Origin: Pomphorhynchus laevis
Lineage: Eukaryota; Acanthocephala; Palaeacanthocephala; Echinorhynchida; Pomphorhynchidae
NCBI GenBank assembly: GCA_012934845.2
Contig: WNNJ02002596.1
Coordinates: 1 to 64,000, forward strand
Direction: 5' to 3'
DNA length: 64,000 nucleotides
Positions 51,418 through 60,960 of this stretch are shown in pieces (position 1 is the first letter of the stretch; each line of letters starts with the position of its first letter). The notes under the pieces were generated by a model. That model ran no database searches and was not told the DNA's origin. It saw only the letters and a program-made list of their open reading frames with translations. The position numbers and the translations under genes were made by a program.

Positions 51418-54366
51418 TTGAATTTTGCTAGTTCGTCTGGAAATGGTAGTTTCAACAGTCATTCATCGCAACTCTTCAATAGTGTTAGTTTCAATTCTGA
51501 TCTGGGGTACTTAGTTTCATTCAACAAATTATTCACCGTTCCTAGTAATCCCTTACCACAACCCACACGCTATTTATCGATTGGGTATTCTAATCTTCGT
51601 AGTTTGCCTGCTCAAATAGTGGAGTTGAAGTATCACATGCTTTCTCATTCGTATGACATTTTCTGCGTTGCTGAATCCTGGTTGCATCAATATATTGTCG
51701 ATACCACTGTGAACATTCCTGGATTTCGCCTTATACGAAGCGACAGGATATCAGATAGGCGAGGTGGCGGTGTCGCCGCGTATGTCAGAGAAAATTTCCT
51801 CATATCTGAGGTGTTGAATATTTGTGACCCTTGTGGGTCGTTTGAGACGCTATGCTTCCGTATTGATCACTCAACGACCAGTATGAATTTTTGCGTCGTG
51901 TATCGATCTCCGTCAGTAATTGCAGACACTGATCAACTAAAACTTATTTTACAATCGGTATGTTCCTCCCCTCACTTTATTCTTTTGGGCGATTTTAATC
52001 TTCCACGATCTAGACGGTCAGACTATGTCTTTTCTGATGGTAGTTCCACGGAAAGGGAAATATTTGAGTTCCTTGATGAGGAACTCATGCTGATTCAGCA
52101 TGTACAAGAACCAACTTGCTTAACTTCAAGATCGGATTCGGTACTTGATCTGGTGTTTTCCATATATGTAGGAGACATAATCAAAGTTGATCATCTCCCT
52201 CCTTTAGGAAGTAGTGACCACTGCTTGCTCTCCTTGACGGCTGTCCCTTATTCCAGATTCTGTCCACCTTGTTCAAAAACTTACAAACGTCATTGGTCGA
52301 AAGTGAGAATAGAAGATGTTTTGAGAGTTTACAACCAATTCCCGTGTACTTTTATGAACACGGACAAGCTATCATTGAATATGATCACTGATTACCTACA
52401 TAAATTATCTGATATTCTTGCCCCTATGCGCGAATCCTCTTATGCTGCTAAGTCACCTGCATGGATAGATTCCAACGTCAGACAACTAATAAGTTCAAGA
52501 AATTGTTTATGGAAGCTTCAGCGTTCTGACTCTAGTTTCTCTGCCAGATATAAATATGTTCGAAATCTTTGTACTAGAGTGAAAGCAACAAAACGATGTG
52601 CATTCGAATCGTCTATCGCTAATAATGTAACACGAAATCCAAAACTATTCTGGGCCTATGTTCGTCGCAACAGAACCCTTAATACAGAAATCAAGTATGT
52701 CCTTAATGCGGAGGGATGTATGATAACTTCTCAGAGTGGTATTGTGGAATGCCTTGCTACGTCTTTTTCGATACCGACAAATAATTCACAAAGAGCTTCT
52801 ATCACTTCGCATGGTGTAGCATTAAAGCAATCTTCGCGTTTTCTTCCAGTAACGATTAGTGAGATTGTAAGTCAGCTTGATCAGCTTGACCCATTTAGCT
52901 CTACTGGCCCTGATGACATTTCTCCGTTTCTCTTGAAGAATTTATCTAGATATTTGGCTCCTTCCCTTCTTGCTATTTTTGAGAACAGTTTGACCAGTGG
53001 ATGTGTTCCTGAAGTCTGGAAAACTGCCATCGTAGTTCCGATCCCAAAGAAAACCATTGCAACGGCTTGTACTGACTATAGACCAATCAGCCTGACTAGT
53101 TCTCTATGCAAAGTGCTTGAAAAGTTGATCGCCACCCGGATCAGGCATCACTTGAGGGAATTTGGAATAATGTCGTCTTCTCAGCACGGTTTCCTCCCTG
53201 GTCGTTCCTGCTTAACAAACTTATTGACTTCACGCGAAATGTGGGTTGAGGCGGTCAGTCGCGGCCAATCAATTAATGTGGTATTCATTGACTTTTCAAG
53301 AGCATTCGATCGGGTGCCGCATGAGAGCTTGGTAGCATTACTATTTAACTACGGCATTCCTGTAATGTTGTGTAATTGGATTCAAGATTTCCTACGTAAT
53401 CGTTTCTTTAGGGTGAGAGTTGGCACCCATCTTTCCACTTCCAGACGCGTTTACTGTGGTGTTCCGCAAGGTACCGTACTAGGACCTCTGCTGTTTATTG
53501 TGTTCCTTAACGATTTGTTGCTGCGGATTCAGAGTCCCTGTCTTGCTTTTGCTGACGACCTCAAAATATGGTCTGTAGATGATATTGATCCGCTTGGCAT
53601 TTCCCTGCAGGAAGAACTTAATGAAATATATCAATGGAGTGAGGCTACTGGTATGAAGATCAATGTTGACAAATGCGGCCACATGAAATTAGGAAGGCGT
53701 TGCGATGACCGTCGTTTTCAACTCGGAACTTCAATTCTTAATGTCGTCATGGAGTATAGGGATCTGGGTGTCATGGTGCATAGGACATTGAAATCCCGAT
53801 CAAATACAGAGTTTGCCCATAGCAAGGCTTTGCGAGCTATGTACTGCGTCAAAAATGCATTTAATCGTATTAATCCATACGTCTTCAAACGGCTTTACAG
53901 CGCTCTTGTTCTCCCGCATATAGAGTACTGCGTGCAAGCAGTTTTTCCATACACTAAGAAAGAGTTCAATAGACTAGAGTCAATCCTTCGTAGAGGTTCT
54001 CGAATGTGTATGGATGGATCATATTCATATCGTGAACGGCTTGAATTTCTAAAGATACCATCTTTGGGTCAGAGGCTATATTACCTAGACCTTGTTGCAT
54101 TATGGCGAATGGTAAATGGGATAGATGGTTTTCCCTCGTGCTATGTTAAAGTTTGTTCTCAGACGCATCGTGGCCACCCGTTGAAACTATTTAAGTTTCC
54201 CCATGGTAAAGTAGTGAGTTTGGCTAGGCTCTCACATCGAGCATTAAACGCCTGGAACACGTTGCCAGGAGAAATAGCATGTACCAAGGACTTATCTCAA
54301 TTTAAAGTTCAACTTCGTCAGTGGATTAACGATCATGGCATTCCGAATGTATACAATATTATGTAA
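51418..54366 (+). CDS. CR1-like LINE ORF2: AP endonuclease and reverse transcriptase
   Basis: 982 codons, no interruption. Endonuclease about 55-260: 'YSNLRSLPAQIVELKYHML', 'CVAESWLHQ', 'RRGGGVAAYVRENF', 'CVVYRSPS', 'LGDFNLPRS' (190-194), 'GSSDHCLLSLT'. RT about 500-780: 'STGPDDISPFLLKNL', 'YRPISLTSSLCKVLEKLI', 'SQHGFLPGRSCLTNLL', 'VVFIDFSRAFDRVPH' (catalytic Asp about 625), 'GVPQGTVLGPLLFIVFLNDLL', 'AFADDLKIW' (FADD 711-714). C-terminal 'LSHRALNAWNTLP' box. The frame has no ATG before codon 74 (51637), which is already inside the endonuclease; position 51418 is a TTG. Translation probably depends on reinitiation or a non-AUG start after the overlapping ORF1, as proposed for related LINEs. 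All catalytic motifs look intact. Confidence 0.88.
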   Translation: MNFASSSGNGSFNSHSSQLFNSVSFNSDLGYLVSFNKLFTVPSNPLPQPTRYLSIGYSNLRSLPAQIVELKYHMLSHSYDIFCVAESWLHQYIVDTTVNIPGFRLIRSDRISDRRGGGVAAYVRENFLISEVLNICDPCGSFETLCFRIDHSTTSMNFCVVYRSPSVIADTDQLKLILQSVCSSPHFILLGDFNLPRSRRSDYVFSDGSSTEREIFEFLDEELMLIQHVQEPTCLTSRSDSVLDLVFSIYVGDIIKVDHLPPLGSSDHCLLSLTAVPYSRFCPPCSKTYKRHWSKVRIEDVLRVYNQFPCTFMNTDKLSLNMITDYLHKLSDILAPMRESSYAAKSPAWIDSNVRQLISSRNCLWKLQRSDSSFSARYKYVRNLCTRVKATKRCAFESSIANNVTRNPKLFWAYVRRNRTLNTEIKYVLNAEGCMITSQSGIVECLATSFSIPTNNSQRASITSHGVALKQSSRFLPVTISEIVSQLDQLDPFSSTGPDDISPFLLKNLSRYLAPSLLAIFENSLTSGCVPEVWKTAIVVPIPKKTIATACTDYRPISLTSSLCKVLEKLIATRIRHHLREFGIMSSSQHGFLPGRSCLTNLLTSREMWVEAVSRGQSINVVFIDFSRAFDRVPHESLVALLFNYGIPVMLCNWIQDFLRNRFFRVRVGTHLSTSRRVYCGVPQGTVLGPLLFIVFLNDLLLRIQSPCLAFADDLKIWSVDDIDPLGISLQEELNEIYQWSEATGMKINVDKCGHMKLGRRCDDRRFQLGTSILNVVMEYRDLGVMVHRTLKSRSNTEFAHSKALRAMYCVKNAFNRINPYVFKRLYSALVLPHIEYCVQAVFPYTKKEFNRLESILRRGSRMCMDGSYSYRERLEFLKIPSLGQRLYYLDLVALWRMVNGIDGFPSCYVKVCSQTHRGHPLKLFKFPHGKVVSLARLSHRALNAWNTLPGEIACTKDLSQFKVQLRQWINDHGIPNVYNIM

Positions 54367-54453
54367 CCGCTATTAACTTTTTTTCTTCTTTTCTTTTCTT
54401 TTTTATTTCCTATGTGATCAGTTGAAACAGCCATTTGGCTATAACTTGTAATA

Positions 54454-54473
54454 CTAATAATAATAATAATAAT
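54454..54473 (+). repeat. (TAA)n tail of the CR1-like LINE
   Basis: About six TAA units directly after the 3' UTR. CR1 elements typically end in short microsatellites rather than poly(A). Confidence 0.75.
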
Positions 54474-54477
54474 ATTG

Positions 54478-54610
54478 CCCAAATGGGTAATTTGTCACAA
54501 TTTAAAAAGGAATTATGGAAATGGCTTTGTGCCGTTTATATAAACATTGTACATTGTATATACTTTCAACGTACGTCATGGTAGAAGTGGTTACCCATCA
54601 AACTTTTTAA
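54478..54610 (+). mobile_element. CR1-like LINE tail fragment
   Basis: Plus reading 'NLSQFKKELWKWL' matches the last codons of CR1 ORF2 (compare 'DLSQFKVQLRQWI' at 54295), followed by a short 3' UTR. A separate older insertion abutting copy M. Confidence 0.5.
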
Positions 54611-55590
54611 GATTTAAAAAGCGTAGTGGTATTTCGCCCCATGTCACGATCTTAACGAGAACAATCTCACGATCTTAACGAGATCACTCACTTTGTTAAA
54701 AAAAAAAACTGAAAATGAGCGGACAATGTTGACAACGGATTGTGAATCAATAAAATCGTTTGATTGAAAGGGCAATATTAAAGCGATTTAAAATGCTAGG
54801 ATTAAGGGTTCCTATTTTAATTTTTTCCTGTATTATATTAAGGGGGGAAAGATTTATTTTTTCGTGTCAAATGCGTGCCGGCGCACGCTTATATTAGGTG
54901 TAAATTGCATACTGCTCGAAAATTTGTCTTGTAATAATCACCATACTCCTTCAAAAGAGTATGAAATGAACATGTTAGTCTCCAGATGCGAATAAAAATC
55001 TAGTTTTAGCAAAAGTAATAAAGTATAAAACTAGGTATTTAATCAACACCCGTGTGATATTATTTTGGTAGCTGCTACAAATCTGTCTTAGATTTGCAGT
55101 AATAGAAGAACGATTTGAATCCTAAATTCGATCTGTATTTTTCACTTATGCAATCATCACAAAATAAATACTCACAAGCGAAAGATAGCAGAAATAGTTC
55201 GCAAGTTCACCTATTTATTAACGCATTGTTGGATTGCAGTTCAGTTGACCTCATATAAAACTCAACGATATAATGAATGCTTTATAATTATTTGAAGAAT
55301 TGTTACAAAAATAATTACAGTATATAAGAAAGAATTACAGTATCTAAGATATAATGATGGTAGTGTGTGCTTACAGAAACTGATAATTCCCAATTACATT
55401 CATCTCCATTCTTTTAAATCTCAGTCCATATTGAGTTAGGCACAATGATTATTCTACACTTGTTATATCATAAAATAATAATATAATATGACGTATATTC
55501 CTTTTTCCATAGCCACATAATTCTTACCGATATTGTCGATAGTTCGTGAAAAATATATTGAACAGGCACACATCAAGAACTTTAAAATTG
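54611..55590. other. Spacer with small repeats and an L2 tail
   Basis: TCACGATCTTAACGAGA occurs twice (54644-54660, 54667-54683). At 54853-54895 lies a minus-strand L2-like 3' end with its stem-loop (54873-54888). The rest to 55590 is AT-rich without a recognisable gene. Confidence 0.55.
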
Positions 55591-55594
55591 GAAG

Positions 55595-55924
55595 TTGGAA
55601 TATGAGATCATAAGTAGATTCAAATTGGCATTGGAAGTCAAGCAAGGAGGCTATCATTGTGATTTTTTTAAAGTTACAATTCAAAGGAATAAAAAGGAAA
55701 ATGGTTTACAGAGTCGTATCAAAAGGCGTTATCTAAAAATATGTGCACACGCTACCTCTAATGTTCACGACATTCAGAATGACCAGAGTCTGAGAGATAT
55801 TCATCTTGATCAATTAACTTATGATTTCAAAAAACGCAGCTATCCATACACATTAGTGTATAGTATAATTGAAAAATTAAAAAGAACGAAACGGGAAGCT
55901 ATTCTAAAGAAGCTGAAAACATAG
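55595..55924 (+). pseudogene. Possible PLE C-terminal fragment
   Basis: 109 codons: 'FFKVTIQRNKKENGLQSRIK', 'RRYLKICAHATSNVHD', 'KKRSYPYTLVYSIIEKL'. The pattern [R..KIC....x..GYP..L...I] resembles the region after the RT palm in Penelope-like elements. No catalytic motif was seen. The assignment is weak; it could be an unknown gene fragment. Confidence 0.35.
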
Positions 55925-55929
55925 TCTAG

Positions 55930-56424
55930 TAAGTCTAAGCATTCTGCAAACATCGAATATCAGCCTGCCTTACACAAATTGCCTAAGCCTATTCGTTATG
56001 CTCACAAGCAAATACCGGAGGATCTTTAAGTGGCAGTTAATGAACCAAATGTATTTTTTATATGTATTCTAGAACACTAAAACATGAACTTGTTCGTTCT
56101 TAATATCATGATCAAGCCTTAAAAAAATCACAAAACACTAAGACAGGAACCATCCAGACTGGTTATAAATTGTCTTGATATAAATACTTACATATGTGAG
56201 ATATTACCGGCCTAATTGACATTTTAAGTAAGAAATTATCACAATCAAATATTTTCATATCAATAACAATAATATTAGCAGAAAGATTATCTATTACAAA
56301 GCTGCAACGATAGTTAAGCAACCCAAAAAGAACGGTCCCAATAAAGTAAGGGCAGTTCGTGATATTCTTCCTGTGACAGCGAGTGATTATTGTGATTTGC
56401 AAGTAAGTAAGTAAGTAAGTAAGG
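55930..56424. other. Spacer and (GTAA)n microsatellite
   Basis: No recognised gene. About six GTAA/AGTA units at 56401-56423. Confidence 0.5.
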
Positions 56425-56665
56425 GTTTTATTAATAACCATTTGCAAGTAGCCTGTGATACTTCTGATTGTGTCGTATGGACTAGTGTTGTTATTTCCAT
56501 CTCATCTATAAATTCTTATTCTAATGTATCCTTCACTTGTGGATTCTGTGCAAGCAGATACGTTTCTAATAAACTCACCGCTCATGCTAAACCATATATA
56601 TATATGTTGATATATCATGGTATATCAACACAAACTGACAATTATGATATGCCGCATTTTGTAAT
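56425..56665 (+). mobile_element. L2-like ORF1 zinc-finger fragment
   Basis: 'VACDTSDCVVWTSVVISISS' and 'FTCGFCAS' (56442-56600) match the PHD-like finger of copy D ORF1 ('VGCDSKDCDVW', 'FTCGFCTS'). Only the finger remains. It is followed by a minus-strand L2 tail (56675-56716). Confidence 0.65.
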
Positions 56666-56674
56666 TGAAAAAAA

Positions 56675-56716
56675 AAAGATTTATTTTAACGTGGCAAATG
56701 CGTGCCAGCGCATTTG
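56675..56716 (-). mobile_element. L2-like LINE 3' tail scrap
   Basis: AAGATTTATTTTAACGTGGC followed by AAATGCGTGCCAGCGCA is the complement of the L2-like 3' end including the first half of its stem-loop. Truncated after about 40 bp. Confidence 0.65.
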
Positions 56717-57190
56717 ACGACCATTATCACTTGGTCGTCATTCTAGACGACCATTGTCACTTCTAGACGACCGTTGTATACTCAGCACATCGTGCAATAC
56801 TATTATACCTGCCGTATCCATTAAGGATCCAACGAGTGCAGTGACAATTCAGCAACAACCTCTGCCTGGTGTTTAAGGATGGTCCGCACAGCAATTCGAT
56901 CTGGTTAAGAGCGTAAGCCTCAGACAATTAAGCAAAGTGTCGGAAACGCCTTTATTCACAATGTCACACAGGCAACCGAAACGACCAGTGTGTACCTCAT
57001 TCTACTGATGAGTGTTGCCGGGTACTCATCATTTCGATGCTGAAGTGGTCGTCTAGAAGTGACATGGTGACTGAAAGTCGTGAATCAAAGTCCAGTCTAT
57101 CAAGCAACACCATTTAGTATAAATGCCGTATTTCGTAATAAATCATGGACCGTTGTCTACTCAGCACATCCGTGCACTACTATTATATAT
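56717..57190. repeat. Unidentified repeat unit with hairpins and terminal duplications
   Basis: Hairpin GACGACC/GGTCGTC (56717-56740). A 24-bp inverted pair around TCACTTCTAGACGACC (56740-56763 and 57047-57070). A direct repeat of CGTTGTMTACTCAGCACATC and about 18 following bases at 56770 and 57153. A perfect 8-bp hairpin TGATGAGT/ACTCATCA (57007-57031). No coding capacity. Looks like a small non-autonomous element or satellite unit of about 380 bp. Confidence 0.5.
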
Positions 57191-58040
57191 GACCTGTAAT
57201 AATAAAAGCACATATAACCTTCTGAGTTATGCACAACATGGTTTTTGAAAAAGCAGATCTTACCTATCAATTATTTTGTGTGTACGTGAGGTTTGGGTAG
57301 ACTTGCTCTATTGGGCACTGTGCAGATATTAAATTCTTACACTTCAGCCGGACATTTGATCGAGTATAAAAGTAGTTTTAGTAGTTTTTCCCTACTAAAC
57401 TACGTATTGATTTACGGCATTCACCTCAGTGTTGTTGGTTGGGTCAACAATTTCCTTAGTGATTGTCAATTTTATGTCCGTATTGGTGAAATTCTATCTG
57501 ACCCTGAGATTTGAATACCGGTGTTTCTCAAGGTACAGTGTTGGAACTCTCGTATTTTAAATTCTCGTTGGCTCCTTGTTTTATAAAATTAATTGTGGAT
57601 GTCTTGCGTACGCTGTTTTGAAAATATGGGACAAAATTGATTTATTAGCTGACCGTGTGAAATTTCAGATGGAAGTTAATAAAAATTATGAATGGAGTTG
57701 TCAGACCAGGCTATTGATTAACGTATCGAAATGTGCTCAAATGAGCTTTGGAAGGTCTTCACTTATATATTCATATATGCAAGGGTTACAAAGATCGAAA
57801 CAGTAGTGAGTGTTCGGTATTTGGGAATAATTTGGGATCCAACCTTAAGAACAAGAATTGATACTGATCAGAGATGTGCTGAAGCTAACAGGAAACTTTA
57901 CTTTATTAAAAATGTTCATTCGCACCTATCACCTTCATGTGTTGACTTATTATATAAATATCTAGTAAGTCCTCATTTAGAATACAGTATCCAAGCGAAT
58001 TTTCCAATTACCAGGGGTGAGATTAAATCTAACAAATCAC
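57190..58040 (+). mobile_element. CR1-like LINE fragment copy N
   Basis: Plus-strand pieces: 'LSYAQHGF' (about 57222), 'VGWVNNFLSDCQFYVRIGE' (57293-57514), 'INVSKCAQMSFGR' (57576-57806), then 'VVSVRYLGIIWDPTLRTRID', 'KLYFIKNVHSHLSPSCVDLL', 'LVSPHLEYSIQANFPITRGE' (57731-58054). RT palm and thumb of a CR1 type. The YADD box is degraded ('AYAVLKIW'). Cut off at about 58040 by a pLTR terminal scrap (58043-58065). Confidence 0.7.
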
Positions 58041-58064
58041 ATAGACTCAATTAACTGATTTGAT

Positions 58065-58600
58065 GTGCTATCATTTTTATAATTTATTGAAGTTTTTTCT
58101 AATTTTCAAAACATTCTTATTACAAATTAATATACAGTTTATATTAATGCTCTTTATAATATATAACTGAAAAATTATAACTGAAATTATAACTGATATA
58201 ATATCTTAAACTGACATTAAAATCAATGTTGTTTTAAAAATATTAAATTATAAACAACCTGAATTATGGAACATTTTAAGAATAAGAATTGAATTGAGAT
58301 TTGAATTTACCCTTTATATTAAGTCTATATTTCTACATATATAGAAATATATATTATATATAATATTGTTATATTATAAAAATATTATTATTTCATATAT
58401 TTTTATATTATTTTTATATTATATCTTATTTTATATTATATATAGAAAATTATATACAAATACATCATTATATTTCTATAATGATGTATATTTCTATAAT
58501 GATATATATATATTTCTATAATGATATGATATGAAAGTGATTTTCCATTCGCCCGATGATTGTGCCACCATAGTCTCACATTCGTAACATCTATAAGGGT
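58065..58600. other. AT-rich spacer with TATTTCTATAATGATA repeats
   Basis: The unit TATTTCTATAATGATRTA occurs about three times at 58465-58530, following long A/T stretches. No gene. Confidence 0.55.
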
Positions 58601-58604
58601 ATCC

Positions 58605-59519
58605 TATTAGGATCCTTAGAGACATTTCTTATGACGACAGGTTAAAGTTAAGAGAGGCTAAATTAGAGTTGCGTCGAAAGAATCATACGAATTTAACCAT
58701 TAAGGATTTTCGGGTGGTGCGACGAAGAATTTCTACCTCATTTCACGTAAAACCCAACCCGGTTTCACCTGGTGATGCCCTTTACCATCTATCCGTCGCT
58801 ACCGCAACGAGCACTTCTATGTAAACAATTTACGCTCTGTTATTGTGGTCGACTCACCAAGGCACCCATCGTCTAGTACTCATTGCCATACCCTTCACAT
58901 TGTTTATTTGAATGCTCTCAGTTTATGCAATAAAATCGACGAATTACGTTTAAGATCATCCAAACTTCAGCCAGTCATCATTGCTATCACTGAAACGTGG
59001 CTCCACCCAGATATTCTAGACAGTGAAATAGCGCTCGATAGATATACACACTTACGCGCAGACCGACTACCATCCAATGGCGGTGGAGTCGTTCTTTATG
59101 CTAAAGATCCCCTATTTTTCAAAACCATTAAGTCTTCGTGTGGGCAAGATATTAGCTCTGACTTTCTGTGGGCCACTTCTAGGGACACTGCAATTGGTGC
59201 CTTCAATATAGGCCTGTTATATCGCCCTCTTCGTCGCCCGTCTCGGATATTTGCAATTTATTACTCATGCACGCATCATCTGGTTCACCTACATTGATTC
59301 TGGGCGACTTCAATATGCCGCATATCGATTGGGACTTGATGATCCCCACTTCACGTTGTGACGTCAACTCTTCAAGCTTATTAGATACCTTCATATTTCT
59401 CGACCTTACTCAGCATGTAAGGGAATTCACTCGTGTTGAGGATCAAGTCGCTCAATTTTAGATATATGTCTCTCTAGTAGTGAGCATCTGGTGAATCTTA
59501 TAGAACATCATTTTTCTTT
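58605..59519 (+). mobile_element. CR1-like LINE copy O, 5' part (ORF1 end and endonuclease)
   Basis: ORF1 C-terminus ('YDDRLKLREAKLELRRKNH', 'LTIKDFRVVRRR', 58630-58730), then the endonuclease: 'IVYLNALSLCNKIDELRLR', 'AITETWLHPDILDSEI', 'GGGVVLYAKDPL' (58845-59297), 'LILGDFNMPHIDWDL' and 'FIFLDLTQHVREFTR' (59267-59461). It stops at 59519 inside the endonuclease, where a Gypsy fragment begins. The rest of a CR1 ORF2 resumes after about 60960, so both parts may be one split element. Confidence 0.75.
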
Positions 59520-59562
59520 AAACATCATGCTAACAGATCAAAGATCTGTTAGCATGATGTTT
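59520..59562. repeat. Perfect 20-bp palindrome at the CR1/Gypsy boundary
   Basis: Arms 59520-59539 and 59543-59562, spacer AAA, 20 of 20 pairs. It lies exactly where CR1-like sequence ends and Gypsy sequence begins. The corresponding site of the other Gypsy element (about 6703-6745) is not palindromic. Confidence 0.85.
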
Positions 59563-60850
59563 GGAAATCATAAATGCAGCAAAATCAAAGCTGATAAATT
59601 TGCACGTTGGAAGATTGAATTGTCACCTTATCGCTTCGACATTATTTACAGACCCGGATCGCAGAATGAATGTGCGGACGCCCTGTCACGAGATAATGCA
59701 ATTTTGTGCAATGCTAATGTCTCCCATTTGTATCAATTACATGACAAACTCTGCCATGCCGGTATAATCCGTTTGCACCATTACGTTAAAACGATGAATT
59801 TACCATATGGAATAGACGATATTCGCGAGATGGTTGGAAAATGTAAAATATGCCGTCGTCTTAAACCTCGCTTTTATCAACCAGCAGCAATGGGACAGCT
59901 AGTCAAGGCCACTAGACCATTTGAAAGGCTGAATATCGATTTCAAAGGTCCTATGCCTTCAAACAATGAAAACATTTATGCCTTGTGTATCATCGATGAA
60001 TATTCAAAATTCCCATTCGTATTTCCCTGCAGAGATATGTCGTCTACCACTGTAATCAAGTGTCTGAAGTCGCTATTTTGCATGTTCGGTCCACCAGCTT
60101 ACATACACAGCGATCGTGGAAAATCCTTTATGTCAAACGAACTACGAGAATTTTTGTTTTCACATGGTACTGCACAGAGTCATTCGAGTGCTTATCATCC
60201 ACAGGGAAACGGACTTGTCGAACGATACAATGGGATCATTTGGTCGTATATAACAGCTTCGTTGGAATCGTGCAATTTGCCTATAGAAAATTGGCAGGAT
60301 ATGTTACCTCAAGCGCTCAATGCAGTTCGTAGTTTACTCTCGACCAGTACCAATTTTACACCACATGAACGAATGTTTGGTTTTCAGCGTCGAATGATAA
60401 ATATCAATGATTTGCCACATTGGCTTATTCCAAATTCATCTGTTTGGATGAAGAATGATAGAGCTGGCAAATATGACAATAAAGTTGATGAAGCTATTGT
60501 GATAGCATCCAATCCTTATTATAGTCGTGTCTCTAGAGATGATGGAAAGATCGTGACTGTTTCAAATTGTAAATTAGCACAAGGAGAAGGATCCATCGAA
60601 ACAAACGAAAATAACCCTGAAGCGTCTATCAACGATTTTTATCGGGATACCAGCAATGTACATTCGCAAAATTCGATCGACACATGTTCTCAAAATGACG
60701 AGTGTACCGAGAATATAAATCGCTTAGACGACAATCATACAACTTGCAAACCGACGCGACAGAGACGACTACCTTCGTATTTACGCGACTACGAAGTTGA
60801 GCTACATTCAATAGAAAAAGGCGAGAAGAATGATATATGATTTTCTATTA
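59520..60850 (+). mobile_element. Ty3/Gypsy fragment (RNase H end and integrase)
   Basis: One continuous frame to 60840 with the end of RNase H ('LTDQRSVSMMFGN', 'IIYRPGSQNECADALSRD'), the integrase zinc-binding region ('LHDKLCHAGIIRLHHYV', 'CKICRRLKP'), the core ('NIDFKGPMPSN', 'IHSDRGKSF', 'HPQGNGLVERYNG') and a C-terminal tail ('PTRQRRLPSYLRDYEV'). Related to, but clearly distinct from, the Gypsy element at 4208-8197. LTRs, gag and most of pol are missing on the left; no LTR pair was found. A fossil fragment lying within a CR1-like LINE. Confidence 0.85.
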
Positions 60851-60960
60851 ACTAATCTGTATTGTGTTGTTTTAGATTGATTTTGATAAAGCTTATCTTG
60901 GAAAGCTCTCTTTTATTACAAGTACTTTCCTCCTCTCGGCTGCAGAGATCACCGTCTTTT
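60850..60960 (+). other. Boundary between Gypsy fragment and CR1-like LINE
   Basis: Short non-coding stretch; could be the start of a Gypsy 3' LTR or decayed CR1 sequence. Not resolved. Confidence 0.3.

Larger units (their letters stand above)
50982..54475 (+). mobile_element. CR1-like LINE copy M with uninterrupted ORF2
   Basis: Consists of a misplaced 102-bp endonuclease piece (50982-51083), the ORF1 C-terminal region (51084-51407), ORF2 (open 51388-54366), a short T/C-rich 3' UTR and a (TAA)n tail (54454-54473). The ORF2 frame has no stop or frameshift, so this is probably the youngest LINE in the window. ORF1 is 5'-truncated, so the copy is not autonomous as it stands. Confidence 0.85.

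Noticed and set aside
56401-56423. Short regular repeats that could suggest a CRISPR-like array.
   Set aside because: Plain GTAA microsatellite without spacers; eukaryotic context.
57007-57031. CTGATGAG followed by a hairpin, a possible hammerhead.
   Set aside because: No GAAA box at the required place; the stem consumes the CTGATGA bases themselves.
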